DNA from: Symbiodinium natans
Taxonomy: Eukaryota > Sar > Dinophyceae > Suessiales > Symbiodiniaceae
Assembly (NCBI GenBank): GCA_905221605.1
Contig: CAJNDS010002678.1
Span: forward strand, 1-35,000
DNA length: 35,000 nucleotides
Reading direction: 5' to 3'
Under the pieces are notes generated by a model, which ran no database searches, had not been told where the DNA came from, and saw only the letters and a list, made by a program, of their open reading frames with translations. How positions within the stretch are numbered: position 1 is the stretch's first letter; the number at the start of each line of letters is the position of its first letter. Made by a program: the position numbers and the translations under genes. Shown here piece by piece: positions 26,562 through 35,000 of the stretch.

Positions 26562-27557
26562 GATTTGGGGTTTAGGGTTTAGGGTTTAGGGTTTAGGGTT
26601 TGGGGTTTAGGGTTTAGGGTTTCGGGTTTAGGTTCCCCCCCTTAAATAGCATTAAGAGTTTAATTCGCCCTAAATCGCCTTAGCTATGTGGGGTTTAGGG
26701 TTTAGGGCTTCGGGTTTTGGGTTGGGTGGGGGGTTAGGGGGCTTGGATCCACAGAGCATGGGGCTGACTCACGTTTAGGGTTTAGGGTTTAGGGTTTAGG
26801 GTTTAGGGTTTAGGGTTTAGGGTTTAGGGTTTAGGGTTCAGGGTTCAGGGTTTAGGGTTTAGGGTTTCGGGTTACAGGCGACATGCTCTTGAAACTTGAC
26901 CGGGCCAAGATGGCAACGGAGGGCAGCATCCACCCGAAGCCCAAAGCCCAAAGCCCAAACCCCAAACCCCAAACCCTAAACCCTAAACCCTAAACCCCAA
27001 ACCCTCCACTCTAAAGCCGAAATGCTGAAAGAGGCCAGCCTTCCTTTCTCCCCACGCCAGGTTTTACGAATGGGCGTTGCAGCTTGCAGTCCGGGGAGCG
27101 TCGAAAAGAAAAGGGTTTGCAGCTTCTGGGTTAGGGTTTAAGGTTGAAGGGTTTGGTTTAGGGTTTGGGGTTCCGGTTTAGGGTTTAGAGGTCTGGACTC
27201 AAGAGAAAAACGTCGTAAAGAGAAGAACTCGGGTTGCCGAGGTGGCGGTGCTCCCTCCAAATCCCAAAAGGCCCCCCTCGCCTGGGGGGGAGGAGGGGTT
27301 TGGGGTTTGAAAGGGTTCAGGGTTAAGGGAGACACAAGGAACCTCGCGTGTATGGCAGCCATGTGTTAAGCTTTTGGGGGTTTAGGGTTTAGGGTTTAGG
27401 GTTTAGGGTTTAGGATACTCTTCAATCTTCAACTAGTCGCCCCGAATGCTTCTGAAACAGAGTATCAGGCACAGACAGAGATCATGGTTTCACCAAGGAG
27501 ACGCCCTCGTGGGATGCCTTTGGGGGCATGCGCCCAGTGAGAGCTGCCAATAGAAAA
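26562..27557. other. Telomeric and telomere-like repeats, no supported gene
   Basis: TTTAGGG tracts at 26567-26631, 26690-26710 and 26774-26870, CCCTAAA at 26975-27005, TTTAGGG at 27377-27415. Open frames here consist partly of repeat-encoded peptide. Confidence 0.6.
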
Positions 27558-27671
27558 CTTGGCTGCACTTAGGGGGGGTAGCAAAAAATTAAGCTTTTGG
27601 CTGCCTTGTTAAGAAACCCAAATAAACCCGAAAAGGCTAAAGATGTAAAGTTACAGTAAAGCACCACAAAG
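27558..27671. mobile_element. Dispersed element, family C
   Basis: Second copy of the element at 9734-9846, about 90 percent alike by eye; ends TAAAGCACCACAAAG. Confidence 0.7.
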
Positions 27672-28026
27672 AAAAGAAACCAACTTCGCTACGTAAGCAC
27701 CATCTATCTAGATGCTATGAAAATTACGACAAGGCCGACAAATGTGGACGCCGATCGATGCGTAAAGAAACCGAGCGATGCGAGAATGGCCCCGAATCGG
27801 CCTATTGCCATGCAGGCAATCTTTTTTTCACTCAAGCACACTGATACGGGTAGGGTTTGAGCAGCCTGATCGTTGATCGCTGCTGTAGCTCATGGCTCAG
27901 GGGCTCAGTGCTCGTGGTGGGCCAAGACCCCGAAGCCAACTGTACACAAAACTTCGCGTGCGCCTCCCTAACGCTCAACACGTCCCTTACCTCACTGAAT
28001 GTGAGAACATGCTAACCATCGTGCAG

Positions 28027-28217
28027 ACTTCAGTATGACCCGAGGGAGGCATATGGACACTGGCTCATGTGGCGGCACGCGAAGCGGAAACCACATTGGC
28101 CTTGCAAGTGCCAGCGCCAAAATACGGACTAAAAGATGGGCCGACACCCTCCACACGTCACCGCGAGCCGCGCTCGTGAAAATGTTCAGTGAGTCACAGA
28201 TGCAACATTTTGTCCAG
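28027..28217. other. 191-nt block identical in both copies, possible exon
   Basis: Identical to 32991-33181 although sequence on both sides has diverged. Open on plus (RGRHMDTGSCGGTRSGNH) and on minus (DVWRVSAHLLVRILALAL), so strand is undecided. An exon under selection or a patch of gene conversion would both explain it. Confidence 0.35.
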
Positions 28218-28472
28218 GGTGTTGAGGCTTAAGATCAGCTGTTTAGGCGACGGCGTGGGTTTAAGGAAGGTGCTTGGCTCCAGCCCTCCACTGCATGGTT
28301 CACGTAATGACATAGCAAGTCGGGTTTCTAAGAACCCTAAACCCTAAGCCCTATCCGAGAGCTGGAGCCTGACGTGCGCTCTGCATGGGCACATGCCCCC
28401 TGGCCTGTTGGGACTCCAAGCCTAAGTGTACAAGCGCAACACCTCCTCAACCTTCTACATGTTTGCACTTTA

Positions 28473-28521
28473 AACCCTAAACCCTAAACCCTAAACCCTA
28501 AACCCTAAACCCTAAACCCTA
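28473..28521 (-). repeat. Telomeric tract inside the duplication, copy 1 (7 units)
   Basis: Seven CCCTAAA units; the matching tract in copy 2 (33424-33460) has five. The surrounding sequence is identical. Confidence 0.95.
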
Positions 28522-28849
28522 GACCCTTCAAGGTGACATGGGCCTGAACACATCTTTGGGCAGCAATTCGCCTCTATGTCGGCCACAAATCTTGCAGCCC
28601 CCAACTTTTGCTACCTGAACCCCTAAAAAGGCCCCTCAGCCTTCTGTTTTGGGGTGCCCTAAACCCTAAACCCTGAACCCTAGGGCAGGGGCTTGGAGGT
28701 GCTAGCAAGTTTCCTCGGGTCTTGGGTCATTTTGGGTAAGGGCTCTTGGGTCTTGGAGTCCTTTGGCTGCTGTATCCCAAGCCCGATAAACGCCACAAAC
28801 CCGGCACCCTGGCTTGGTCTCCTGAGCCCCAACAGCTCAGCAGGAAGAT

Positions 28850-29214
28850 CTATGCGAAGTAGACGGGCAGCGGGCTGGTGTGTGCACCGCCCACCGTGGG
28901 CACCGTGGGCTCCGCATGCTCCGCAGGGTGGATCTTCAAGGGGCGATTGCTCATCCTGCTTGGGACGCGCTGTTGCCACAAAGCTTTCGCCAACTCGGCG
29001 ATTTCGTGAGGACTCGTCGCCAGAACAAAAGCGTACCCCTTGCACTTGGATGTACTGGTCTTTGGCATCTGGAGGACAAAGTTGCTTGGCGTTTTGGTTC
29101 TCAGATACGCATACATCTCTGGCTCCGTGCAGCGAGCGGGGACGTTGCGGATCATCATCTTCGTGCAGGTGTACCACTCCGGACTGCTCGGGTGCAAGCC
29201 AAACTCCTCTGTCC
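28850..29214 (-). CDS. Mei2-like RRM protein, last exon, copy 1
   Basis: Minus-strand exon from about 29214 (after GCTGAG|G) to a TAG at 28850, about 121 codons. It contains one RNA-recognition motif of the Mei2 type: RNP2 as KMMIRNVP near the start, RNP1 as KGYAFVLA, then SPHEIAELAKALWQQRVPS. Mei2-like RRMs lie at the C-terminus and bind RNA, as in the yeast meiosis regulator and its plant relatives; dinoflagellates carry many copies. The spacing from RNP2 to RNP1 and the short tail after the domain (ending SPLPVYFA) fit that class. An in-frame stop sits just upstream of the acceptor, so earlier exons must supply the N-terminus; I did not find them. Assignment rests on motif memory. Confidence 0.7.
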
Positions 29215-30061
29215 CTCAGCGCAGGGGTCAGGGTGTAGTAAGTTTACGAACCACGGCCTTCAAAGAGACTGCAAGAAAAAACGACCTGTTCAAGGTTGCA
29301 AATGCCCCATCCCAATAGATATATGCCACCTTTCACTTCCACGTTTTTTCACTTCCAAGCCTTTCCGGCTCTTGCTTTGGGCACAATGTCTGAGGTGTCT
29401 GAGGCTACACTGAACATGAAACTGTGAAAAAGCGCCAGACAAAGCATATCTTCTTGCCTTCTAGCAAAATAAAGAATGATCATGATAAGGACACAATGAG
29501 AACGCAAAAGCCTCAATGCCAAGCGGCAAAGGTTAGACTCTGTCCCTTTGGACGGGTGGGGGTGGTGGGGGGGGGGGCTGGAGGGGATGGGGGGCGGGCA
29601 ATTCACTTGGATGTCAGTTCAGCACAAGATTCACGGTGCCGAACATTTTTTTGCTTTCAGAAAGCTTGGTGAAGTGAATGGGAGGATCATGGTAAAACGA
29701 CAACCGTTGGGCTAGATGGTCCAAGTGGTCGAAACATGGTCGGGGGTGGAGACAAACGTGCGTTTCAGGAGGGCCTGGCATTTTTGTAGCGGAGGGGTTT
29801 GAGGGGAGCCTTCCATTCTTCTTGCTTGCTTTCGTTTTTGCTTTTGGGCAATCACCGCGACACAAACATGCCAAGGAGGTACGCAGATACTGTCGAGTAG
29901 GCACCTCCCACCTCCCCCTGCCCCCATTGCTTGACACCCCCCCCCCCCCGCCCCCAATGTGTAAAGTAGGGAGAAGGGGGAGGTTTAGTATTCGCAACGG
30001 CGTGCAGTGACGTTCGGTTTCAAGCCCGCGTAAAAAAATCTACGCCACGTCCTTGGAAGTA
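29215..30061. other. Sequence upstream of the Mei2-like exon, no exon assigned
   Basis: Identical in both copies of the duplication. Includes a G-run (29550-29600) and a C-run (29937-29950). 5' exons of the Mei2-like gene may lie here or further right. Overlapping open frames on both strands give no motif. Confidence 0.45.
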
Positions 30062-30327
30062 GGGGGACTGCAGGGTTTAGGGTCTATAGGGTTTAGGGTA
30101 TGTAGGGTTTAGGGTATGTAGGGTTTAGGGTGTAGGGTTTAGCCAAGCTGCACCAACTGGATGCTTCAAGGCGTCGCATGCCCGCCTGCAAACGCACGCC
30201 ATCGTTACGACTTCTGGCGGCATTAGTGAACCAGAAAAGTGCCCTACTAGCTTCTCGTTTGCAAGTCAAAGCCCTAACCCGTCTGTGGGCGGCAGGGTGT
30301 CAAGCCGGCAGCCTAAATCATAGGGTC
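30062..30327. other. Telomeric units and unassigned sequence
   Basis: TTTAGGG units separated by short TATAGGG/TATGTAGGG insertions (30073-30140). No gene seen. Confidence 0.5.
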
Positions 30328-30565
30328 GGACTACTCCCTAAAGCTCCCGACGCTTCCCTGAGGTTCCCTAGGTACCTACCCCCTATGAACCCCCCCTCCC
30401 TTAAGAACCCCCCCAAAAAAAAGGGTTCTTAAAGAAGGGAGCGGGGGACAAGGGGGGCAATTAACCCAAGGTTCCTTAGTGCTCCCCACTACTCCCCAAA
30501 GCTGCCCTAAGGTTCCCTAGGTACCTACGCCCCCCCATGACCCCCCCCCCCCCTAAGAACCCTAT
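30328..30565. repeat. Two direct copies of an 80-nt C-rich sequence
   Basis: 30328-30413 and 30487-30565 share ACTACTCCC, AAAGCT, AGGTTCCCTAGGTACCTAC and a CCCCCCATGA/CTATGAACCCCCC plus TAAGAACCC end. Confidence 0.65.
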
Positions 30566-30862
30566 AATAGAAAAAGTCTCAAGCCGCTACAGCTGGAACT
30601 TGCTTTGTTCTGAACATCTCCGCAAATCCGATGCCCACTGTGGGTAGGTGCTTCATTTTGGGGTCGGAATAGTACTTTAGCCGCGCAGGCTTGTTCTAGG
30701 GTCTAGGGTTTATGGGGTATAGGGTTTCGTTTCAGGGTTTAGGCCCCGGACCGTCCCCGGCGTACCTCTGGGGTCTTCGAAGTCGCAAATGCATCGAGCA
30801 ACTCAAGCTGGAGGTGCTCCAACCCTGATCAAGAGATTTGCTGCAGGCGTTGGGTGCAATAC

Positions 30863-30972
30863 TTAGTAGTTGCATGATGGGCCCGTCGAAGGGGAACCCT
30901 TATATGCCCCTCATACATCAGAAGCCTTTAAGGGCGGTAAAGGACCATATTAAGGGCCCATGCGACTACCCT
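30863..30972. mobile_element. Inverted-repeat element, unassigned family
   Basis: TAGTAGTTGCATGATGGGCC ... GGGCCCATGCGACTA; ends pair over about 15 nt. No other copy noticed in the window. Confidence 0.5.
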
Positions 30973-31371
30973 AATGAAGATTGGGTCACTAGACCTGAGA
31001 GTAACGTAGAAACAAAAACGGTGCCACTTTTGGCTTAGTGGGCTTAGAAGGGAACCTAAACCCTGTGAGTCCTAGTTATGTATATCGCAGCGATTACCCT
31101 TTATTTAACCCAATAGGACCTCATAACCCCAGAAATTGCATGTGGTTCACTTCAAGCTGCAGTTTCGGACAGGCTCGCAAGTGACTCCCCTTGCCACCAC
31201 GCCATTCGGCCCCTGAACCCTAAACCCTGAGCTACTTGGCTAAAGAAGCCCGCCCCGCACCCGCAGGCTCCGCTTGCCGGAGAGTCAGTACAAAACCCAA
31301 AAACCCGAGGGGCTCCCCAAGTTATAAGTAGAGTTATCAGTACCCTAAATTGGATGATAGTAAGGATCCCT
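30973..31371. other. No gene seen
   Basis: Ordinary sequence with a few CCCTAAA-like units around 31210; no convincing exon. Confidence 0.4.
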
Positions 31372-31543
31372 AAACCCTAAACCCAAAACCCAAAACCCAA
31401 AACCCAAAACCCCTAAACCCTAAACCCTAAACCCTAAACCCTAAACCCTAAAACCCTAAACCCTAAACCCTAAACCCTAAACCCTAAACCCTAAACCCTA
31501 AACCCTAAACCCTAAACCCTAAACCCTAAACCCTAAACCCTAA
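31372..31543 (-). repeat. Interstitial telomeric tract (CCCTAAA)n, longest array
   Basis: Starts with four CCCAAAA variants, then about 20 CCCTAAA units, ending just before CCTCAG|CTCC of an exon-like island. Confidence 0.95.
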
Positions 31544-31549
31544 CCTCAG

Positions 31550-31641
31550 CTCCTGCCTGGTGGAGGAGGCACCGCCAGGGCACACCAGAATTTCGAGAGC
31601 GGGAGAAGGTCGAGCTCTGCATCCTTGGCTCGCTTTAGAGG
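31550..31641 (+). CDS. Candidate exon between telomeric tracts
   Basis: Plus frame open for the whole island: SSCLVEEAPPGHTRISRAGE then GRALHPWLALEG. Entered after CCTCAG, left at GAGG|GTTCTC (GT donor). Short, so weak. Confidence 0.25.
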
Positions 31642-31662
31642 GTTCTCAAGGGAGGGGGGGTA

Positions 31663-31800
31663 GGGTTTAGGGTTTGGGGTTTGGGGTTTGGGGTTTGGGG
31701 TTTGGGGTTTGGGGTTTGGGGTTTGGGGTTTGGGGTTTGGGGTTTGGCGTTTGGGGTTTAGGGGTTAGGGGTTAGGGTTTAGGGTTTAGGGTTCAAAGTT
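31663..31800 (+). repeat. Telomere-variant tract TTTGGGG
   Basis: A short TTTAGGG lead, then about a dozen homogeneous TTTGGGG units (31673-31760), then TTTAGGG again. Confidence 0.95.
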
Positions 31801-32605
31801 CAGGGTTCAAGGGGGCACAGGCTCCGACTTTGCCTTGCCACCGAGGAAACTAGGGCTTTTTCGGGGCTTAGGGCTTTCATGGCCTAGGGTGCCATGGTTT
31901 TAGGATCTTAGGGCTTTAGGGTGTTTGGGCTTAGGGCTTACATGGGATTTTGGGGGGCTTTGGACTGTACGAGGGCGACCCAAGCCGCGAACACGCCAAA
32001 ACCGGCGTGCTAGGACTGCAAGAGCCTTCCAGGTTCAAAGAGATTCGAGACCAATACCTAATTATAAACCCGGAAAAATAGGAGATAAGGGGATCTACTC
32101 TGGGTCGCCCTGAAACCGAAATGCCACACCCAGCAGCAATCATCTTCATGCCCAGTGCCATGACGATCGCTGTGTGGTTCCTCAGCTAGGGTGTACTAGG
32201 TGCCCAAACTGCTGCTTTGAAGTTTGGGTGGGGGGGGGGGGGGGGGGGGGGGTGTGAGAGTGTAGGGACATAGGGCTTAGGGCTTCCTATTGGCTCCTTT
32301 TCTCGCTTGGTGAACTTCACAACGGGCCCTCCGCATCTGGCCTCATGCAATGGAATCCGCTGTAGCGGACTGTCTCTGAGATGGCTTCCCCCCCCCCCCA
32401 AGCCCTGAACCCGTTCCCTGGACCCTAAGCCCGAAACCCTAAACCTTATAGAAACCCTAAACAGACTCCTCCAAGGGGCAGCAGAAGCGCACGGGAAGGA
32501 ACCCACCCAGTATTGTTCGCTGGCTCGAGCCCCCAGTTTTCGCAAAGCGGTTGAGGGGACGCAGTAGAGCTCAGGCACCGGAAGCAAACGGGTTTATAAA
32601 GTTTA
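31801..32605. other. No gene recognised
   Basis: Loose GGGCTTAGGG-type repeats (31850-31945), a G-run (32229-32252) and CCCTAAA traces (32430-32460). No supported exon. Confidence 0.45.
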
Positions 32606-32629
32606 CAGAGAGCCTACTCTACTACTAAG
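32606..32629. mobile_element. Family F terminus, fragment
   Basis: GCCTACTCTACTACTAAG, the right end of family F without the rest of the element. Confidence 0.5.
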
Positions 32630-32990
32630 TAGAAAGTTACCGGGTACGTCTGTTTGCTGCACTGGTTCATGGACTTCTCAGGGGCAAAGGGCAAAAGGAG
32701 ACGCTGAAATCCCTTACCCTATAAAACCCTAAACCCTAATCCCTAAGCCCTAAACCCTCCTTAAAGCTCACACAGGGCCCCGAACTTTTCACGCCCGGCC
32801 TTTGAAGATGCCGGTAGGGTTTGAGCAGCCTGATCGCTGATCGCTGCTGTAGCTCATGGCTCAGGGGCTCAGTGCTCTTTATGGGCCAAGACCCCGAAGC
32901 CAACTGTACACAAAACTTCGCGTGCGCCTCCCTAACGCCCAATACGTCCCTTACCTCACTGAATGTGAGAACATGCTAACCATCGTGAAG

Positions 32991-33181
32991 ACTTCAGTAT
33001 GACCCGAGGGAGGCATATGGACACTGGCTCATGTGGCGGCACGCGAAGCGGAAACCACATTGGCCTTGCAAGTGCCAGCGCCAAAATACGGACTAAAAGA
33101 TGGGCCGACACCCTCCACACGTCACCGCGAGCCGCGCTCGTGAAAATGTTCAGTGAGTCACAGATGCAACATTTTGTCCAG
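32991..33181. other. Identical 191-nt block, copy 2
   Basis: Partner of 28027-28217; no difference seen, whereas the bases just outside differ (GTGAAG here, GTGCAG in copy 1; CCAGTGTG here, CCAGGGTG in copy 1). Confidence 0.35.
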
Positions 33182-33423
33182 TGTGAAGGTTTAAGATTAG
33201 CTGTTTAGGCGACGGCGTGGGTTTAAGGAAGGTCCTTGGCTCCAGCTCTCCACTGCACGGTTCACGTAATGACAGGGTTTCTAAGAACCCTAAACCCTAA
33301 GCCCTATCCGAGAGCTGGAGCCTGACGTGCGCTCTGCATGGGCACATGCCCCCTGGCCTGTTGGGACTCCAAGCCTAAGTGTACAAGCGCAACACCTCCT
33401 CAACCTTCTACATGTTTGCACTT

Positions 33424-33460
33424 TAAACCCTAAACCCTAAACCCTAAACCCTAAACCCTA
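33424..33460 (-). repeat. Telomeric tract inside the duplication, copy 2 (5 units)
   Basis: Five CCCTAAA units against seven in copy 1. Confidence 0.95.
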
Positions 33461-33788
33461 GACCCTTCAAGGTGACATGGGCCTGAACACATCTTTGGGC
33501 AGCAATTCGCCTCTATGTCGGCCACAAATCTTGCAGCCCCCAACTTTTGCTACCTGAACCCCTAAAAAGGCCCCTCAGCCTTCTGTTTTGGGGTGCCCTA
33601 AACCCTAAACCCTGAACCCTAGGGCAGGGGCTTGGAGGTGCTAGCAAGTTTCCTCGGCTCTTGGGTCATTTTGGGTAAGGGCTCTTGGGTCTTGGAGTCC
33701 TTTGGCTGCTGTATCCCAAGCCCGATAAACGCCACAAACCCGGCACCCTGGCTTGGTCTCCTGAGCCCCAACAGCTCAGCAGGAAGAT

Positions 33789-34153
33789 CTATGCGAAGTA
33801 GACGGGCAGCGGGCTGGTGTGTGCACCGCCCACCGTGGGCACCGTGGGCTCCGCATGCTCCGCAGGGTGGATCTTCAAGGGGCGATTGCTCATCCTGCTT
33901 GGGACGCGCTGTTGCCACAAAGCTTTCGCCAACTCGGCGATTTCGTGAGGACTCGTCGCCAGAACAAAAGCGTACCCCTTGCACTTGGATGTACTGGTCT
34001 TTGGCATCTGGAGGACAAAGTTGCTTGGCGTTTTGGTTCTCAGATACGCATACATCTCTGGCTCCGTGCAGCGAGCGGGGACGTTGCGGATCATCATCTT
34101 CGTGCAGGTGTACCACTCCGGACTGCTCGGGTGCAAGCCAAACTCCTCTGTCC
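33789..34153 (-). CDS. Mei2-like RRM protein, last exon, copy 2
   Basis: Base-for-base the same exon as 29214-28850, with RNP2 KMMIRNVP, RNP1 KGYAFVLA and the same TAG. The only substitution I see in this part of the duplication (33658 region, GGGTC to GGCTC) lies downstream of the stop. Both copies therefore encode the same domain, so neither is visibly decaying. Confidence 0.7.
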
Positions 34154-35000
34154 CTCAGCGCAGGGGTCAGGGTGTAGTAAGTTTACGAACCACGGCCTTC
34201 AAAGAGACTGCAAGAAAAAACGACCTGTTCAAGGTTGCAAATGCCCCATCCCAATAGATATATGCCACCTTTCACTTCCACGTTTTTTCACTTCCAAGCC
34301 TTTCCGGCTCTTGCTTTGGGCACAATGTCTGAGGTGTCTGAGGCTACACTGAACATGAAACTGTGAAAAAGCGCCAGACAAAGCATATCTTCTTGCCTTC
34401 TAGCAAAATAAAGAATGATCATGATAAGGACACAATGAGAACGCAAAAGCCTCAATGCCAAGCGGCAAAGGTTAGACTCTGTCCCTTTGGACGGGTGGGG
34501 GTGGTGGGGGGGGGGGCTGGAGGGGATGGGGGGCGGGCAATTCACTTGGATGTCAGTTCAGCACAAGATTCACGGTGCCGAACATTTTTTTGCTTTCAGA
34601 AAGCTTGGTGAAGTGAATGGGAGGATCATGGTAAAACGACAACCGTTGGGCTAGATGGTCCAAGTGGTCGAAACATGGTCGGGGGTGGAGACAAACGTGC
34701 GTTTCAGGAGGGCCTGGCATTTTTGTAGCGGAGGGGTTTGAGGGGAGCCTTCCATTCTTCTTGCTTGCTTTCGTTTTTGCTTTTGGGCAATCACCGCGAC
34801 ACAAACATGCCAAGGAGGTACGCAGATACTGTCGAGTAGGCACCTCCCACCTCCCCCTGCCCCCATTGCTTGACACCCCCCCCCCCCCGCCCCCAATGTG
34901 TAAAGTAGGGAGAAGGGGGAGGTTTAGTATTCGCAACGGCGTGCAGTGACGTTCGGTTTCAAGCCCGCGTAAAAAAATCTACGCCACGTCCTTGGAAGTA

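Larger units (their letters stand above)
27849..30061 (+). repeat. Tandem duplication, copy 1
   Basis: Same order and orientation as 32813-35000. Offset is 4964 on the left and 4939 on the right. From 28522 to 30061 I see a single substitution; the left 480 nt differ at about 15 places plus a small deletion. The true right end is not visible because copy 2 runs off the window. Confidence 0.95.
32813..35000 (+). repeat. Tandem duplication, copy 2 (runs off the window)
   Basis: Begins GGTAGGGTTTGAGCAGCC, as copy 1 does at 27849. Nearly identical to copy 1 from 33461 onward; continues past the window end. Confidence 0.95.

Noticed and set aside
28680-29177. 165-codon minus frame and 181-codon plus frame over the Mei2-like exon
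   Set aside because: They are longer than the RRM frame but have no domain; the frame with RNP1 and RNP2 motifs is the coding one.
28850-34153. Duplication as a simple assembly error
   Set aside because: The left part carries about 15 differences and indels and the tract length differs, so the copies are distinct sequences. A haplotype misjoin cannot be fully excluded without reads.
1-35000. Spliced-leader gene, tRNA, rRNA or snRNA genes, reverse transcriptase or transposase
   Set aside because: I looked for the dinoflagellate spliced-leader core (TTTTGGCTCAAG), cloverleaf-like sequence and catalytic motifs and saw none. A covariance-model or profile search would be needed to be certain.

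Overview
This is nuclear DNA of a eukaryote, almost certainly a dinoflagellate. Three things point there. The plant/dinoflagellate telomere heptamer (TTTAGGG, reverse CCCTAAA) occurs in dozens of internal tracts on both strands. Genes are split into short GC-rich exons that can only be joined in frame with GA, GC or GT donors and mostly AG|G acceptors, a rule known for dinoflagellates. The recognisable proteins (KH, Mei2-like RRM, discoidin-like repeats, a membrane/PAS-like family) suit that group. I cannot name the genus. There is no operon, rRNA, CRISPR array or transposase gene that I can see.

Layout. 0-2 kb: telomeric repeats and short inverted-repeat elements, no supported gene. 2.2-3.2 kb (-): three exons of a membrane/PAS-like protein. 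3.5-4.25 kb (+): possible hypothetical gene. 4.3-6.3 kb: low-complexity DNA, telomeric tracts and a nested inverted-repeat element. 6.3-7.0 kb (-): three-exon unknown gene. 7.1-9.7 kb: repeats and microsatellites. 9.7-12.2 kb: short exon pairs on both strands. 12.2-13.9 kb: repeats, a minisatellite. 14.2-15.0 kb (+): 3' end of an unknown gene. 15.0-16.5 kb (-): complete five-exon KH-domain gene, tail to tail with it. 17-18.8 kb: repeats. 18.9-25.9 kb (-): large gene with at least five discoidin-like repeats and Thr-rich linkers. 26-27.8 kb: telomeric repeats with one exon-like island. 27.85-35 kb: a tandem duplication (unit about 4.94 kb), each copy carrying a Mei2-like RRM exon on the minus strand.

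The main result concerns introns. I rebuilt 23 introns by keeping protein domains in frame. Many are copies of small dispersed inverted-repeat elements that recur elsewhere in the window. A typical element starts CTTRG or CTTAC and ends YTAAG, CCAAG or CTCAG, and is flanked by a 4-nt direct repeat beginning with G (GATG, GAAA, GAAC, GTAA). The first two bases of the left repeat are the splice donor, and the element's own last AG is the acceptor. So the insertion site dictates whether the donor is GA, GC or GT. All four introns of the KH gene are recognisable repeats from four different families.

Telomeric repeats are part of the same story. One intron is a 35-nt run of five heptamers, another (56 nt) is mostly CCCTAAA, and in larger introns TTTAGGG tends to lie near the 5' side and CCCTAAA near the 3' side. 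As a result many 60-130 nt non-repetitive islands bracketed CCCTAAA...TTTAGGG look like exons. All splice junctions are inferred from the genomic sequence only; no transcript or database search was available.
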